Positions 1-8,520 are shown, numbered from the stretch's first letter. The stretch is DNA of 24,216 bases from Xenococcus sp039190385 (GCA_039190385.1 JBCCYD010000036.1:1-24216), one strand, 5' to 3'. Numbers and translations: made by a program. The notes: generated from the letters alone by a model not told the origin.

Positions 1-1556
1 CTTCGTTCTAAAGCTTGTACTACAACATTGACAAAACTTTCTAAAATTTGGACATCCCATTCATAAATATACTGGCGATATTTTCTGTTATAACCAGCTT
101 CTACTGTTCCAATTACTAAATTACTTAGAGTTTCTATCATAGGGATAAAAACTCTAACAACATTTCGATGACCAAACTCTTCATAAACATCTAAATCAAA
201 ACGTTTATCAACTTGAGGTGGAACTTCTATTTCTTTAGTTCTTACTAAATCTGCCTGAATGTCAATACTGGTTAGTTTATGGTCAGCTTTATTTTTGAAT
301 TCTGATACTTTATCTTGTGGAATACCACGTATATATTCGGATTTAATACAAGTTCTTTCTTGATTAACTAGAGAAATATTCACTATATCAAATTTAAGAG
401 TTTTAGTAATGCCATCTAGTACTGCTTCCATAATTTTTTCATAGTTTTGTTCATTAGCAATTTTTTGTTCTATTGCGCGAAGATTTAAAAGTTTTTTCTC
501 AGACCTAATTCTTTCAATTTCTATTGCTGCATGACCGGCTAAAGACCATAAAAGATCTTGTTCCGATTCATTAAAGGCATTGATTTCTACACTTTCAAGG
601 CTTAAAACTCCTATGATTTTTGATCCTTCTTCAATATTTGTGCCTACTCGAACTTGAATTTTATCGATTAGTATGGGAATTACTAACTGTGATTTGGTGT
701 CTTGCCAATAGGAACTATAGTTATCTTTAAATGAAGAATTATTTATATCATTTATGACAATTGGCGTTTTTTCTTCTAAAGCTTTTCCAATAATCCCAGT
801 ACCGTAGCCTATTGATTTGTTCAGATTTAAAGGGATGTTAGATTGAACCACATTAAGCTTACCAGTTTCATAATCTAAGCGAAAAATCATTATTCTGGCT
901 GATGTAATTAACTTCAATGCACCTTCCAAAAGTAAATTATCAAGTTCATCAATTTCAGAAGAATTGGTAATCCTTAACATTATGTCAGTTAACTCATGTA
1001 ACTTTTCTGTTAAATTATCAAGCTTATATGTTTTATCTATCTTTTCTTTAGTTAATTCTATTTTTTGCAGAGATAAAGTTGCATAATGAGCAATAGATGA
1101 AAATATATATTTTTCCCAAGATTGAAAAATACGGATCTCTTTAGTAAATATATCTAGAATGCCAACACACTCTTGTTGAATTTTTAGTGGGTAACAGAAC
1201 AAAGAGACCCATTGTCTTGTTATTAGTAGCTCTTTATCTTCAAGTCTGTAACGATCTTGGTTAATATCGGATAAATAGAAAACTTTTTGATGAGATGGAA
1301 ATTGCACTCCAGGATGTTTAACATCTAGCTCAGTTTTTTTGTATTCATCATCTACTTCTTCAGAAGCAGCGAAAACATTATAGACATCTCTGTGATTGTC
1401 TTTAACCCAGAGAATACAAACAGGAACAGACAAATATTGACAGACTTTTTCTGGTAGCATCTGTATAAATTCATCTGGAGCTTGGTTAATTGAGTCTTCT
1501 GCTAAATCATTGAGAATACTCAATAGCTCATCGGCTGTTGGGTTGGAATCTAACAT
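1..1556 (-). CDS. Multi-GAF-domain signalling protein (partial, C-terminus outside window)
   Basis: An open frame of about 518 codons starts at ATG 1556 (MLDSNPTADELLS) and is still open at base 1, so the C-terminus is missing. Three GAF-like modules can be seen: about residues 40-165 (VPVCILWVKD to GILDIFTKE), 205-345 (LITSARIMIFRL, GIIGKALEEKTPIVIND, GVLSLESVEINAF) and 370-518. GAF domains bind small ligands or chromophores and usually sit in front of a histidine kinase, cyclase or phosphatase output. None of that is visible here, so the output is unknown. I see no conserved chromophore-binding cysteine in a phytochrome-like context, so a bilin role is not supported. Residues 160-205 look helical and coiled-coil-like. 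The gene is AT-rich and has no HIP1 site, unlike the housekeeping genes further in. Confidence 0.85.
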   Translation of the reverse strand, partial: MLDSNPTADELLSILNDLAEDSINQAPDEFIQMLPEKVCQYLSVPVCILWVKDNHRDVYNVFAASEEVDDEYKKTELDVKHPGVQFPSHQKVFYLSDINQDRYRLEDKELLITRQWVSLFCYPLKIQQECVGILDIFTKEIRIFQSWEKYIFSSIAHYATLSLQKIELTKEKIDKTYKLDNLTEKLHELTDIMLRITNSSEIDELDNLLLEGALKLITSARIMIFRLDYETGKLNVVQSNIPLNLNKSIGYGTGIIGKALEEKTPIVINDINNSSFKDNYSSYWQDTKSQLVIPILIDKIQVRVGTNIEEGSKIIGVLSLESVEINAFNESEQDLLWSLAGHAAIEIERIRSEKKLLNLRAIEQKIANEQNYEKIMEAVLDGITKTLKFDIVNISLVNQERTCIKSEYIRGIPQDKVSEFKNKADHKLTSIDIQADLVRTKEIEVPPQVDKRFDLDVYEEFGHRNVVRVFIPMIETLSNLVIGTVEAGYNRKYRQYIYEWDVQILESFVNVVVQALER

Positions 1557-1741
1557 AGATAATTGCTGTCATAATTGAACTTGAAGGAAAGCAAAATGTA
1601 AGATAAGCAATCGCAACACAAAAATAAGCTTTCATAGTTGTCAAGCTTAAGCTTACCTTAACCTCTATTCCTCCAAGGTCTTACTTGGCTAAAATATTTA
1701 AATTTTATGCAAATCTCAACATTTCTTTACAATTAAACAAT
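1557..1741. other. Intergenic gap with no recognisable element
   Basis: This 185-bp AT-rich gap separates the start of the GAF gene from the stop of the DUF29 gene. The promoter of the GAF gene should lie here, but I could not place convincing -35 and -10 boxes. I saw no strong hairpin or coding frame. Confidence 0.4.
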
Positions 1742-2206
1742 TTAATTCAATAATCTATACTTGGAGAAACAATCAGAATTTAATGTTTCTTGCGGAGTAA
1801 AAGGAGATTGATGGGGGAAAATATTACGAGATAAGCCAGTTTCGGCGGCAGCTAGGTCGATCGCGTCTTGATAAGATTCGTCGAAAACTTCCAAGAAATA
1901 AGATTTTAGACTAGGACTATCCTTAAAAGATTGTTGGAGTCTTTTGCGATGTTCAACAATGGGAAGTAACCAACTATTAGTTCGTTTTTCTTGCTGATAT
2001 TTATATTTTAGCAAATGCATTAAAAGAATTCTTAAGTTACTACGAACAGCTTTTCTCTCACTCCTCCCCATATCTTCAATTTCTTCAATTAATTTAACCA
2101 CGTCTATTTCAGCTAACTTTCCTTGACGTAATTTTTCTGCTGTGACAGTTAACCATTGATAATAGTCTTTCTCATATAGGGAATCGGCTAAATCTCTTTG
2201 AGTCAT
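1742..2206 (-). CDS. DUF29 family protein
   Basis: A 154-residue protein whose opening (LYEKDYYQWLTVTAEKLRQGKLAEID) and following VKLIEEIEDMGRSERKAVRSNLRILLMHLLKYKYQ are typical of DUF29, a helical family abundant in cyanobacteria and without an established function. Length is usual for the family. There is no signal peptide or membrane segment. Its ATG overlaps the stop codon of the upstream nucleotidyltransferase (ATGA at 2203-2206), which implies translational coupling and a shared operon. That arrangement resembles two-gene toxin-antitoxin modules, but a toxin or antitoxin role for DUF29 is only my inference. Confidence 0.85.
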   Translation of the reverse strand: MTQRDLADSLYEKDYYQWLTVTAEKLRQGKLAEIDVVKLIEEIEDMGRSERKAVRSNLRILLMHLLKYKYQQEKRTNSWLLPIVEHRKRLQQSFKDSPSLKSYFLEVFDESYQDAIDLAAAETGLSRNIFPHQSPFTPQETLNSDCFSKYRLLN

Positions 2207-2496
2207 ACATAAACAACCTCAGCCAAAATGCGTTTTCGGTAACGGTGTTTTAGCCCTTTTTTCGTTACGACATCTGCTTTGATTCCCAGGATATCACTCA
2301 GATAAAACTCCAAGTCCAGCAACTCAAGTAAATTGGGAGCTTCCGCGTAATCAATCAATACATCTAGATCACTATCTTCTTTTTGTTCTCCTCGCACATA
2401 GGAGCCAAATATTCCTAATTCAGTGACATGGTATTTTTTCTGAATAATCTGCTTATCCTTACTTAGAATCGCTTTGATTTCATTTAATTTCTTCAT
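2203..2496 (-). CDS. MNT-type nucleotidyltransferase (MntA-like)
   Basis: A 97-residue minimal nucleotidyltransferase of the polymerase beta fold. The signature GSYVRGEQKEDSDLDVLID carries the glycine-serine pair G31-S32 and the metal-binding aspartates D43 and D45. The third acidic residue is probably D75 in IKADVVT, so the active site looks intact. In known MntA-HepT modules such an enzyme adenylylates and silences a HEPN ribonuclease. Here the downstream overlapping gene is DUF29, not a recognisable HEPN protein, and I find no HEPN Rx4-6H motif nearby. The start is ATG 2496, without a clear Shine-Dalgarno. The gene begins 89 bases beyond the stop of the ABC transporter gene, on the same strand. 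Confidence 0.85.
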   Translation of the reverse strand: MKKLNEIKAILSKDKQIIQKKYHVTELGIFGSYVRGEQKEDSDLDVLIDYAEAPNLLELLDLEFYLSDILGIKADVVTKKGLKHRYRKRILAEVVYV

Positions 2497-2584
2497 TATT
2501 GATTTGTGCAGTAAAACCTCTTCTTCTCTAATATTATCAACGGTTAAAGTTCATTGAAAGAAAGTTGGTATCGCTGCGCCACAA

Positions 2585-4333
2585 CTAATTTAAAACTTCC
2601 TTTAATCGATGTTGTTGCCAAAGAGATTGATACAATCCATCCTGATCACATAACTCATCATGAGTTCCAGCCTGGACAATCTTGCCCTGATCCATTACTA
2701 AAATGCGATCGCTGTTGGCCGCCGCCGATAATTGGTGAGAAATAAAAATCACGGTTCTTTTCTCTCTTTCAGGAGAAAGATTATTCAAAATCTCAGTTGC
2801 AGTTTCGTTATCCACACTAGAAAGCGCATCATCCAAAATCAAGACAGGTGCATCTACCATCAAAGCTCTGGCTAACGAAGTTCTTTGTCGCTGACCACCA
2901 GAGAGCGTAATTCCCCGTTCTCCAACCATTGTTTCGTATTTATTGGGGAATTTAATAATTTCTGGGTGAATTTGGGCTTGTTTCGCTACATATTCGATCT
3001 CCGCAGTTTCCTCCAAGGGTTCTCCGTAACGAATATTATTTTTGATCGTGGTACTGAAAAGAAAACTTTCCTGGGGTACATAGGCGATCGCTTTTCTAAG
3101 ATCCTGTAACGATAATTCGGTAACATCGTAGCCATCGATAAAAAGTTGACCTGGCTCCACATCGATTAACCGAGGCAAAGCGTTAGCTAAAGTAGATTTC
3201 CCAGAACCAATCGAGCCGACGATCGCGATGGTTTCACCGGGTTGAATTGTAAAATTAAGCTCATTTAACGCTGGAACTTTACTATCTGGATATCTATAGG
3301 TTAAATTACGAGCCGTGATTTTTCCTTGTATCGTTTCTGTATCTACCTCAATTGGTTGAGCCTGATTTTTGATTTTGGCTTCGGCAAGGATAATTGATTC
3401 TATGCGATCAATACTGACTTCTCCTCTTTGATAGGCTGTAATCGTAAAGCCCAATAAAGCAGTAGGAAATACTAATTTTTCCACATAGAGAATTAGAGCT
3501 ACAAAATTACCAACCGTAATTTCTCCTCTCGCGATCGCGCCTGTACCCAACCACAATAAAATCAATAAACTAATATAAGAAATTCCTTCGATAATCGGAA
3601 ACAATAAGTTCCTAATTTGTGCAAGTCGCAAATTCGCTTTCAACAACTTCTGATTGTTCTGACGAAATGCAATTCTTTCCTGTTCTTCCTGGGCATAAAT
3701 TTTAATCAAAGAAATGCCACTAATATCTTCTTGAACCAACTCACTTAGATCAGAAAGGCTTTCCTGTACTTGCTCTTGACTATCCCGCATCTTGCCACTG
3801 AAAAGTTGCACCGTCATAATCATCACCGGATAAATCGACATTGCCATCAAAGATAGAGGAACATTGATGTTCAACATAAAAGGAAAAGTGAAGCCATAGG
3901 CAAAAATAATATTGACAAAGCTTAAAACGACAAAGCCCACCAAACGACGGACATTATCCACATCGCTAGTGGCCCGAGAGATTAAATCTCCAGAAGAAAT
4001 ATTGTCAAAATAACGAGGCTCAAGAGTCAATAGATGCTGAAAGATATTCTGTTTAAGATCAAACTCAACCTGTCTGCCAGCACCAAAGATCGAAATCCGC
4101 GAGAGCATTCTCATGCCCCACATTAGAGAAGCCAATATCAGCAAGATGATTGCTTGACGAGATAGCTCAGCAAAACTAAACCCAATTTTGAGCTGATCAA
4201 TACTGTTGCTAATCAGTAGGGGAAGATAAGCACTTACAATATTGACCAAGAATAGGAAAAAAATACCCAAAGAGACAATCTTCCAATGGGGGCGTAAATA
4301 AGTTCTGATTGTTTTTAGCCTGGAATTTGCCAT
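2585..4333 (-). CDS. ABC transporter, fused permease/ATPase (multidrug or lipid exporter type)
   Basis: A 582-residue half-exporter with an N-terminal type IV transmembrane domain (about six helices between residues 15 and 300) and a C-terminal nucleotide-binding domain. Visible motifs are Walker A (GSIGSGKST, K379), Q-loop (YVPQESFLF), signature LSGGQ at 477-481, Walker B (LILDD, D501) and the H-loop histidine in FISHQ. The position after the Walker B aspartate, normally the catalytic glutamate, is D502. That substitution is typical of one partner of heterodimeric exporters such as TM287/288, BmrCD and MdlAB. No partner gene lies in the window. The substrate cannot be deduced. The gene is followed on the same strand by the nucleotidyltransferase, and diverges from the Uma2 gene at 4422. 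Confidence 0.93.
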   Translation of the reverse strand: MANSRLKTIRTYLRPHWKIVSLGIFFLFLVNIVSAYLPLLISNSIDQLKIGFSFAELSRQAIILLILASLMWGMRMLSRISIFGAGRQVEFDLKQNIFQHLLTLEPRYFDNISSGDLISRATSDVDNVRRLVGFVVLSFVNIIFAYGFTFPFMLNINVPLSLMAMSIYPVMIMTVQLFSGKMRDSQEQVQESLSDLSELVQEDISGISLIKIYAQEEQERIAFRQNNQKLLKANLRLAQIRNLLFPIIEGISYISLLILLWLGTGAIARGEITVGNFVALILYVEKLVFPTALLGFTITAYQRGEVSIDRIESIILAEAKIKNQAQPIEVDTETIQGKITARNLTYRYPDSKVPALNELNFTIQPGETIAIVGSIGSGKSTLANALPRLIDVEPGQLFIDGYDVTELSLQDLRKAIAYVPQESFLFSTTIKNNIRYGEPLEETAEIEYVAKQAQIHPEIIKFPNKYETMVGERGITLSGGQRQRTSLARALMVDAPVLILDDALSSVDNETATEILNNLSPEREKRTVIFISHQLSAAANSDRILVMDQGKIVQAGTHDELCDQDGLYQSLWQQHRLKEVLN

Positions 4334-4421
4334 ATTAAATTAATATATTTTATGTTTTTGGGAAATTTTAGTTTTGTAATCATGTTAATCTAGGACTACC
4401 GCAAAAACAAAGGTGAAAGCG

Positions 4422-5219
4422 ATGGTCCAGCTACAACCAAGCTCCCAGCCAGCAGTCATCTATCCCGATAGTGATGGCAAACCAATGGCAGATAATACTA
4501 AGCAATTTCGTTGGATAGTAGCGATTAAGCAAAATTTGGATTGGTTATTTCGTGATGATTCCAATGTTTTTGTCGCAGGTGATTTGTTGTGGTATCCCGT
4601 AGAAGGAGATAACAAAAAATGTACTGCACCTGATGTCATGGTAGTTTTGGGTCGTCCTAAAGGCGATCGCGGCTCCTATAAACAGTGGGAAGAAGAAAAT
4701 ATTCCGCCCCAAATAGTGTTTGAAATTCTTTCCCCAGGCAATCGGCGGGCTGAGATGAGTCGAAAATTATTGTTTTACGATCGCTTTGGCGTAGATGAAT
4801 ATTATATCTACGATCCCGATAAAAATGAGTTGAGCGGCTGGCTGCGTCGGGAAGGATTTCTTGATATGATTGAGCCGATCACAGATTGGGTAAGTCCCCT
4901 GTTGCAGATCAAGTTTAATTTAACCGAAGATGAGTTACAAATTTTTTATCCAGATGGGCAAAAGTTTTTGAGCTATGAAGAAATTGCACAACAAGTAGCA
5001 GTTGAAAGTCAAAGGGCTGAAACAGAACGTCAACGAGCTGAAGCAGAAAGTCAAAGGGCGGAAGCAGAATATCAACGCGCTGAAGAAGAATCTCAACGAG
5101 CCGAAGCGGAATACCAACGCGCTGAGGAAGAATCTCAACGAGCTGAGAAAGCCGAAGCAAAAGCCAATCTTTTGGCAGAAAAATTACGAGAAATGGGGAT
5201 TGATCCCGATCAAATTTGA
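4422..5219 (+). CDS. Uma2 family endonuclease-like protein with heptad-repeat tail
   Basis: This is a Uma2 protein (DUF820, restriction-endonuclease-like fold) of 265 residues from ATG 4422. The motifs APDVMVVLG (D71), VFEILSPGNRR (E101) and FGVDEYYIYDPDKNEL follow the family order. A GTG at 4413 is in frame, but AAAGG at 4408-4412 lies about nine bases before ATG 4422, so I prefer the ATG. The C-terminal quarter is a coiled coil made of seven consecutive seven-residue units of the form ESQRAEA, then a KANLLAEKLREMGIDP end common in cyanobacterial Uma2 proteins. Uma2 genes occur in many copies in cyanobacteria and their substrate is not established. The 3' end converges on the membrane-protein gene with only 10 bases between. 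Confidence 0.9.
   Translation: MVQLQPSSQPAVIYPDSDGKPMADNTKQFRWIVAIKQNLDWLFRDDSNVFVAGDLLWYPVEGDNKKCTAPDVMVVLGRPKGDRGSYKQWEEENIPPQIVFEILSPGNRRAEMSRKLLFYDRFGVDEYYIYDPDKNELSGWLRREGFLDMIEPITDWVSPLLQIKFNLTEDELQIFYPDGQKFLSYEEIAQQVAVESQRAETERQRAEAESQRAEAEYQRAEEESQRAEAEYQRAEEESQRAEKAEAKANLLAEKLREMGIDPDQI
5004..5150 (+). repeat. Seven tandem 21-bp repeats coding for a heptad coiled coil
   Basis: Seven in-frame 21-bp units encode ESQRAET, ERQRAEA, ESQRAEA, EYQRAEE, ESQRAEA, EYQRAEE and ESQRAEK. Units 3-4 and 5-6 also resemble each other as 42-bp pairs, which suggests stepwise duplication. There are no spacers, so this is not a CRISPR array. Confidence 0.9.
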
Positions 5220-5229
5220 AGTAACAATT

Positions 5230-6543
5230 CTATGGGTTTTCCTCGGAATTGGACAATAATCGTTCTTCCCATTCACGATCTATTTTTTCGGCATTACTAA
5301 TTTCTTGATCCAAGAGATCTGTTTCAGTTGTGTAGACTAAATCCTGTTCACTAATAATTTTTTGTTGAGCAAATTTTTTGGCAAAGGTAATTTTTTTCTG
5401 TAAAGAGCCGTCTAAATTTTTTAATGCGATCGCGTTCTCTTGACGAGATTTATTCCGATCAGTAATTTTTCCATTTCGTCCTTGAATCCAAAAGTAACGC
5501 AACAAGGGAATCGAGAGAAAAGCAATTCCATATCCTAATAAAATGCCATAAATCGAACTTATAAAAGTAATAAAATCGCTACTTATCTCATAATTCGATT
5601 GAAGTAAAGAATTAAGCATTAAAGCCAAAATTAAATTGACTGCCCCTAACGCGATCGCCAAGAGGATTTGACGGCTACTAGCTTGACTAAAACGCCAAAA
5701 TTCTTCTTCAAGAAAATCGGGCAGAGAAATATCCTGATCTTGACTTGCTGTTACTTGTAATTCAGGAAAATAATAAATAATTTCACCATCCGGTGATACT
5801 TCTGGATAGCCGTTAAATCGAGTTATAACTGGTAAAATGAAATCTTCGCTCGTATCGGTTTGATCAATAAAAGGAGCGACTTGTTCAGCGACAATTGATC
5901 CTTTATTATTTTTAATTAACTTACCAATAGTTGAATTACGAGTCTCTTCCAAATCAGCATTAGGATTACCATCACCAAAGAGAAAAGAGTAAACTGCTTC
6001 GAGAAAATTCATCTCATTTTCTTCGTTACTATTGCCTCTCAACTGATAATTTCTACGAGTATAGTTCGGTTGAAACCAGCGCAAAAAATTTGACAAAGAC
6101 CAGATATTATAAAAGGAGATAGAACCCCCACCACGATAATTATTTCTTCTCTGGTTATTATCACTACTAGAACTAGAACTAGAACTAATAGAAATTACCA
6201 TAACTGAGATTGCCAATAACATTAAGATAATCGATACAATCAAGACAATACCAAAGGAGATCCGAATCAAATAAAATAACACTTGCCAAACCTTTGACCA
6301 CCATTTTTGCCATCGGAGTTGCCAATATTTATTGCGTAGAACAGCTCGAAAATTTTTGGGGAAGCAATAGACAATATCTCCTGATTCGGCAACCTGTAAG
6401 TTTCCCTTGGCATCGGCGGCTAAAGCTAATAATCCGCTTTGAGCTACATTGAGTTTTAATCCGGCTTGTGCGGCGACATCACCTACAGTAACGCGATAAT
6501 TCAAATTATCAATTGAGTCCATAATCTGAGGATTTGGAGTCAT
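5230..6543 (-). CDS. Conserved membrane protein with two winged-helix-like repeats
   Basis: A 437-residue protein that I cannot name with confidence. From memory it resembles a family shared by cyanobacteria and plastids (Arabidopsis At5g03900-like), function unknown. Residues 17-65 (VTVGDVAAQAGL to DIVYCFP) look like a small winged-helix module, and a second copy appears near residues 215-262 (SIVAEQVAPFID to GEIIYYFP). Both copies end in a G-(D/E)-I-x-Y-x-FP motif. A strong membrane segment lies at about 88-118, followed by a run of eight serines, and two more segments at about 298-322 and 332-360. The C-terminal 75 residues are charged and probably cytosolic or stromal-side helices. The start ATG 6543 sits 84 bases downstream of the HemW stop on the same strand, so co-transcription is possible. 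Confidence 0.8.
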   Translation of the reverse strand: MTPNPQIMDSIDNLNYRVTVGDVAAQAGLKLNVAQSGLLALAADAKGNLQVAESGDIVYCFPKNFRAVLRNKYWQLRWQKWWSKVWQVLFYLIRISFGIVLIVSIILMLLAISVMVISISSSSSSSSDNNQRRNNYRGGGSISFYNIWSLSNFLRWFQPNYTRRNYQLRGNSNEENEMNFLEAVYSFLFGDGNPNADLEETRNSTIGKLIKNNKGSIVAEQVAPFIDQTDTSEDFILPVITRFNGYPEVSPDGEIIYYFPELQVTASQDQDISLPDFLEEEFWRFSQASSRQILLAIALGAVNLILALMLNSLLQSNYEISSDFITFISSIYGILLGYGIAFLSIPLLRYFWIQGRNGKITDRNKSRQENAIALKNLDGSLQKKITFAKKFAQQKIISEQDLVYTTETDLLDQEISNAEKIDREWEERLLSNSEENP

Positions 6544-6627
6544 AATGTCTTTTAAGTCTATTCATGTCTTACATACATTGTTTTCACCTTAGACCATTTT
6601 TAATGCAAACAGCCATGTTGATAATGT

Positions 6628-7815
6628 TCAATCTTCAATACTAAATCTTTGAAATAAGCTTGCAAGGATCGTGTTAGAAACCAAGAAACCTTCGGGATCG
6701 CTTAATCGTAATCTTTGATCTTGGTTGATTGTGCAAATTTCTACTAAGTTTTGCCGTTGATAAGTTTGTAAACTAGACAAAATCTGATCAATTGTCTGTT
6801 CTCCGAACTCTTGACTAATTTGCGAGAGGCTAACTCCGTCAGCTAAACGCAGCCCTAACATTAAAGTTTCTAGCAAGCGATCGCATTTCGATATTTCTGC
6901 TACTTCAATCTTGGCACCATCGCTTACCCAAGAGTAATATTCTTTTCTCGTACGCGGGCGAGTATATCTTTTGCCACCAACATAACTAGCAGCACTCATG
7001 CCAAAAGCATAATAGGATTCATTTTGCCAATAAACTCTATTGTGACGACATTGATATCCTGGTTGGGCATAATTTGAGATTTCATAATGCTCGTAACCGC
7101 TATTAGTTAGCATCTGTTGCGTTAATGCATACATGGCGGCGCTAGTTTCTTCTGTGGGTAAAGGTTGTTCTCCCGGATCATATTGTTTACCAAAAGCTGT
7201 GACTGGTTCTAATACGAGATCGTAGCAAGATAGATGTTTCGGCGCGATCGCGATCGCGGTTGCTAAAGAACTTTCTACTTGTTGCAAAGTCTGATGGGGC
7301 AAACCGGTAATTAAATCAAGACTCCAATTATCGACATTTAATTGTTTAATCAACTCAATTGCGGTGAAAATATCCTCCCTATTATGAGATCTCCCACAAA
7401 CTTTCAATAATTCCTCATCAAAGGTTTGGACTCCTAAACTAAAACGATTCACTCCTAAACTCAGATACTCTTGTAACTGCTGTTTACTAAAAGTCCCTGG
7501 GTCGATTTCCATAGAAATCTCCGCATCATTAGCAATTCCCAAATGTTGAGCAACCGTAGTTAAAATTTCTCCTAAGTTGTTTACTGGTAATACCGAAGGA
7601 GTTCCGCCACCAAAAAATATTGTTTGTAAAGAACTGTTGTGAGCAGGAGTTGACTTGATCTCTTGTTGGAGATAATTAACGTAATCGACCACCATTGTCG
7701 AATTATTAGACAATGCGCGATCGCCTGTGACCGTGATGGCAAAATCGCAATAGTAGCAACGACGACGACAAAAAGGGATATGAATATAGGCAGCTTTGGG
7801 TGATTTTTGGGTCAT
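6628..7815 (-). CDS. hemW: Radical SAM heme chaperone HemW
   Basis: A radical SAM protein of the HemN/HemW family. HIPFCRRRCYYCDF near the N-terminus holds the CxxxCxxC cluster site. It is followed by FFGGGTPS, the family stretches GVQTFDEELL and LITGLPHQT, and HNRVYWQNESYYAFGMSAASY, with a C-terminal HemW-type region (ETLMLGLRLADGVSLS). The four-iron cluster and S-adenosylmethionine sit in this core. The N-terminal cysteine extension that marks true coproporphyrinogen dehydrogenase HemN is absent, so HemW, which delivers heme to membrane proteins, is the better call. Possible starts are GTG 7830 and ATGs at 7818 and 7815. I chose 7815 because homologues start a few residues before the YIHIPFC motif; there is no strong Shine-Dalgarno to decide. 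The gene diverges from the YdcF-like gene. Confidence 0.93.
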   Translation of the reverse strand: MTQKSPKAAYIHIPFCRRRCYYCDFAITVTGDRALSNNSTMVVDYVNYLQQEIKSTPAHNSSLQTIFFGGGTPSVLPVNNLGEILTTVAQHLGIANDAEISMEIDPGTFSKQQLQEYLSLGVNRFSLGVQTFDEELLKVCGRSHNREDIFTAIELIKQLNVDNWSLDLITGLPHQTLQQVESSLATAIAIAPKHLSCYDLVLEPVTAFGKQYDPGEQPLPTEETSAAMYALTQQMLTNSGYEHYEISNYAQPGYQCRHNRVYWQNESYYAFGMSAASYVGGKRYTRPRTRKEYYSWVSDGAKIEVAEISKCDRLLETLMLGLRLADGVSLSQISQEFGEQTIDQILSSLQTYQRQNLVEICTINQDQRLRLSDPEGFLVSNTILASLFQRFSIED

Positions 7816-7884
7816 CATAAAACTATTCACGATATTTTTATTATTTTTGGGCAGTATGGGATTACAATTCGAGCAAAAATAATT

Positions 7885-7905
7885 AAAATGCTAACTAGGC
7901 ATTTT
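7885..7905. promoter_or_regulatory. AT-rich dyad between divergent hemW and ydcF-like genes
   Basis: The 7-bp arms AAAATGC (7885-7891) and GCATTTT (7899-7905) enclose a 7-base loop, 25 bases before GTG 7930. It could be an operator or a weak 5' hairpin. It is AT-rich and could also be chance. Confidence 0.25.
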
Positions 7906-7929
7906 TAACTGAAAAGGAAACTATTATCC

Positions 7930-8520
7930 GTGTTTCTTCGTAAATTTCAAATTAACAGAGTTATATCTTTAACCATGAATCGTAAAATCCAATGGCTACT
8001 AATTTTGTTGGTGTTAATTTCTAGTGCCGTTGGTTATAAACAATTGCAAAGTTATCTTGTTCAACCAGATGCCGTATTTGTTTTGGGTGGACATGAAGAA
8101 AGAGAAAAATTCGCTGCGGAGTTAGGAAAAAGATATCCCCATTTAGATATTTGGGTATCCGGTGGTAGTCCCCAACACTATGTTAGAAGAATTTTTGCGA
8201 CCAGAGGGATCAAAGGCGATCGCTTGCATTTGGACTATCGTGCGAGTGATACGGTGACTAACTTTACCACCTTAGTAGATGAGCTTCAAGCCCATGGGAT
8301 CGAGAGTGTTTATCTGGTCACTTCAGAAAATCATATGACCCGCGCTCGCATCGTTGGGGAAATAGTTTTTGGTAGTCGGGGAATTGTACTCAAACCTCTA
8401 GCTGTACCTTCTTCTTCTCCTCCTGAACCCATCGAAAAATCTGTCAGAGATGGTGCGCGATCGATTTTTTGGTTAGCTACGGGAAATAGTTTAGCGATTA
8501 CTAGAAAAATTGAGAATTGA
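7930..8520 (+). CDS. YdcF/DUF218 family membrane-anchored protein
   Basis: A 196-residue protein with one N-terminal hydrophobic segment (WLLILLVLISSAVGY) followed by a DUF218 domain: DAVFVLGGHEER, IWVSGGSP, DYRASDTVTNF, VYLVTSENHMTRARIV and a closing region rich in prolines. Family members such as E. coli ElyC and SanA act in the envelope, and the domain is probably periplasmic here. The substrate is unknown. The start is uncertain: GTG 7930 has AAGGAAA about ten bases upstream, while ATG 7975 gives a shorter signal anchor without a Shine-Dalgarno. I keep the GTG. The last codons run into a tandem GAGAATTG-type repeat. Confidence 0.82.
   Translation: MFLRKFQINRVISLTMNRKIQWLLILLVLISSAVGYKQLQSYLVQPDAVFVLGGHEEREKFAAELGKRYPHLDIWVSGGSPQHYVRRIFATRGIKGDRLHLDYRASDTVTNFTTLVDELQAHGIESVYLVTSENHMTRARIVGEIVFGSRGIVLKPLAVPSSSPPEPIEKSVRDGARSIFWLATGNSLAITRKIEN

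Noticed and set aside
2554..2745. A plus-strand frame of 63 codons with cysteines
   Set aside because: It is antisense to the conserved C-terminal end of the ABC transporter.
5004..5150. Regular direct repeats that might suggest a CRISPR array
   Set aside because: The 21-bp units are contiguous, lack spacers and stay in frame with the Uma2 gene.
4915..5160. Two long open frames on the minus strand across the heptad repeats
   Set aside because: They are antisense to the Uma2 coding repeats; the repeat composition alone keeps them open.
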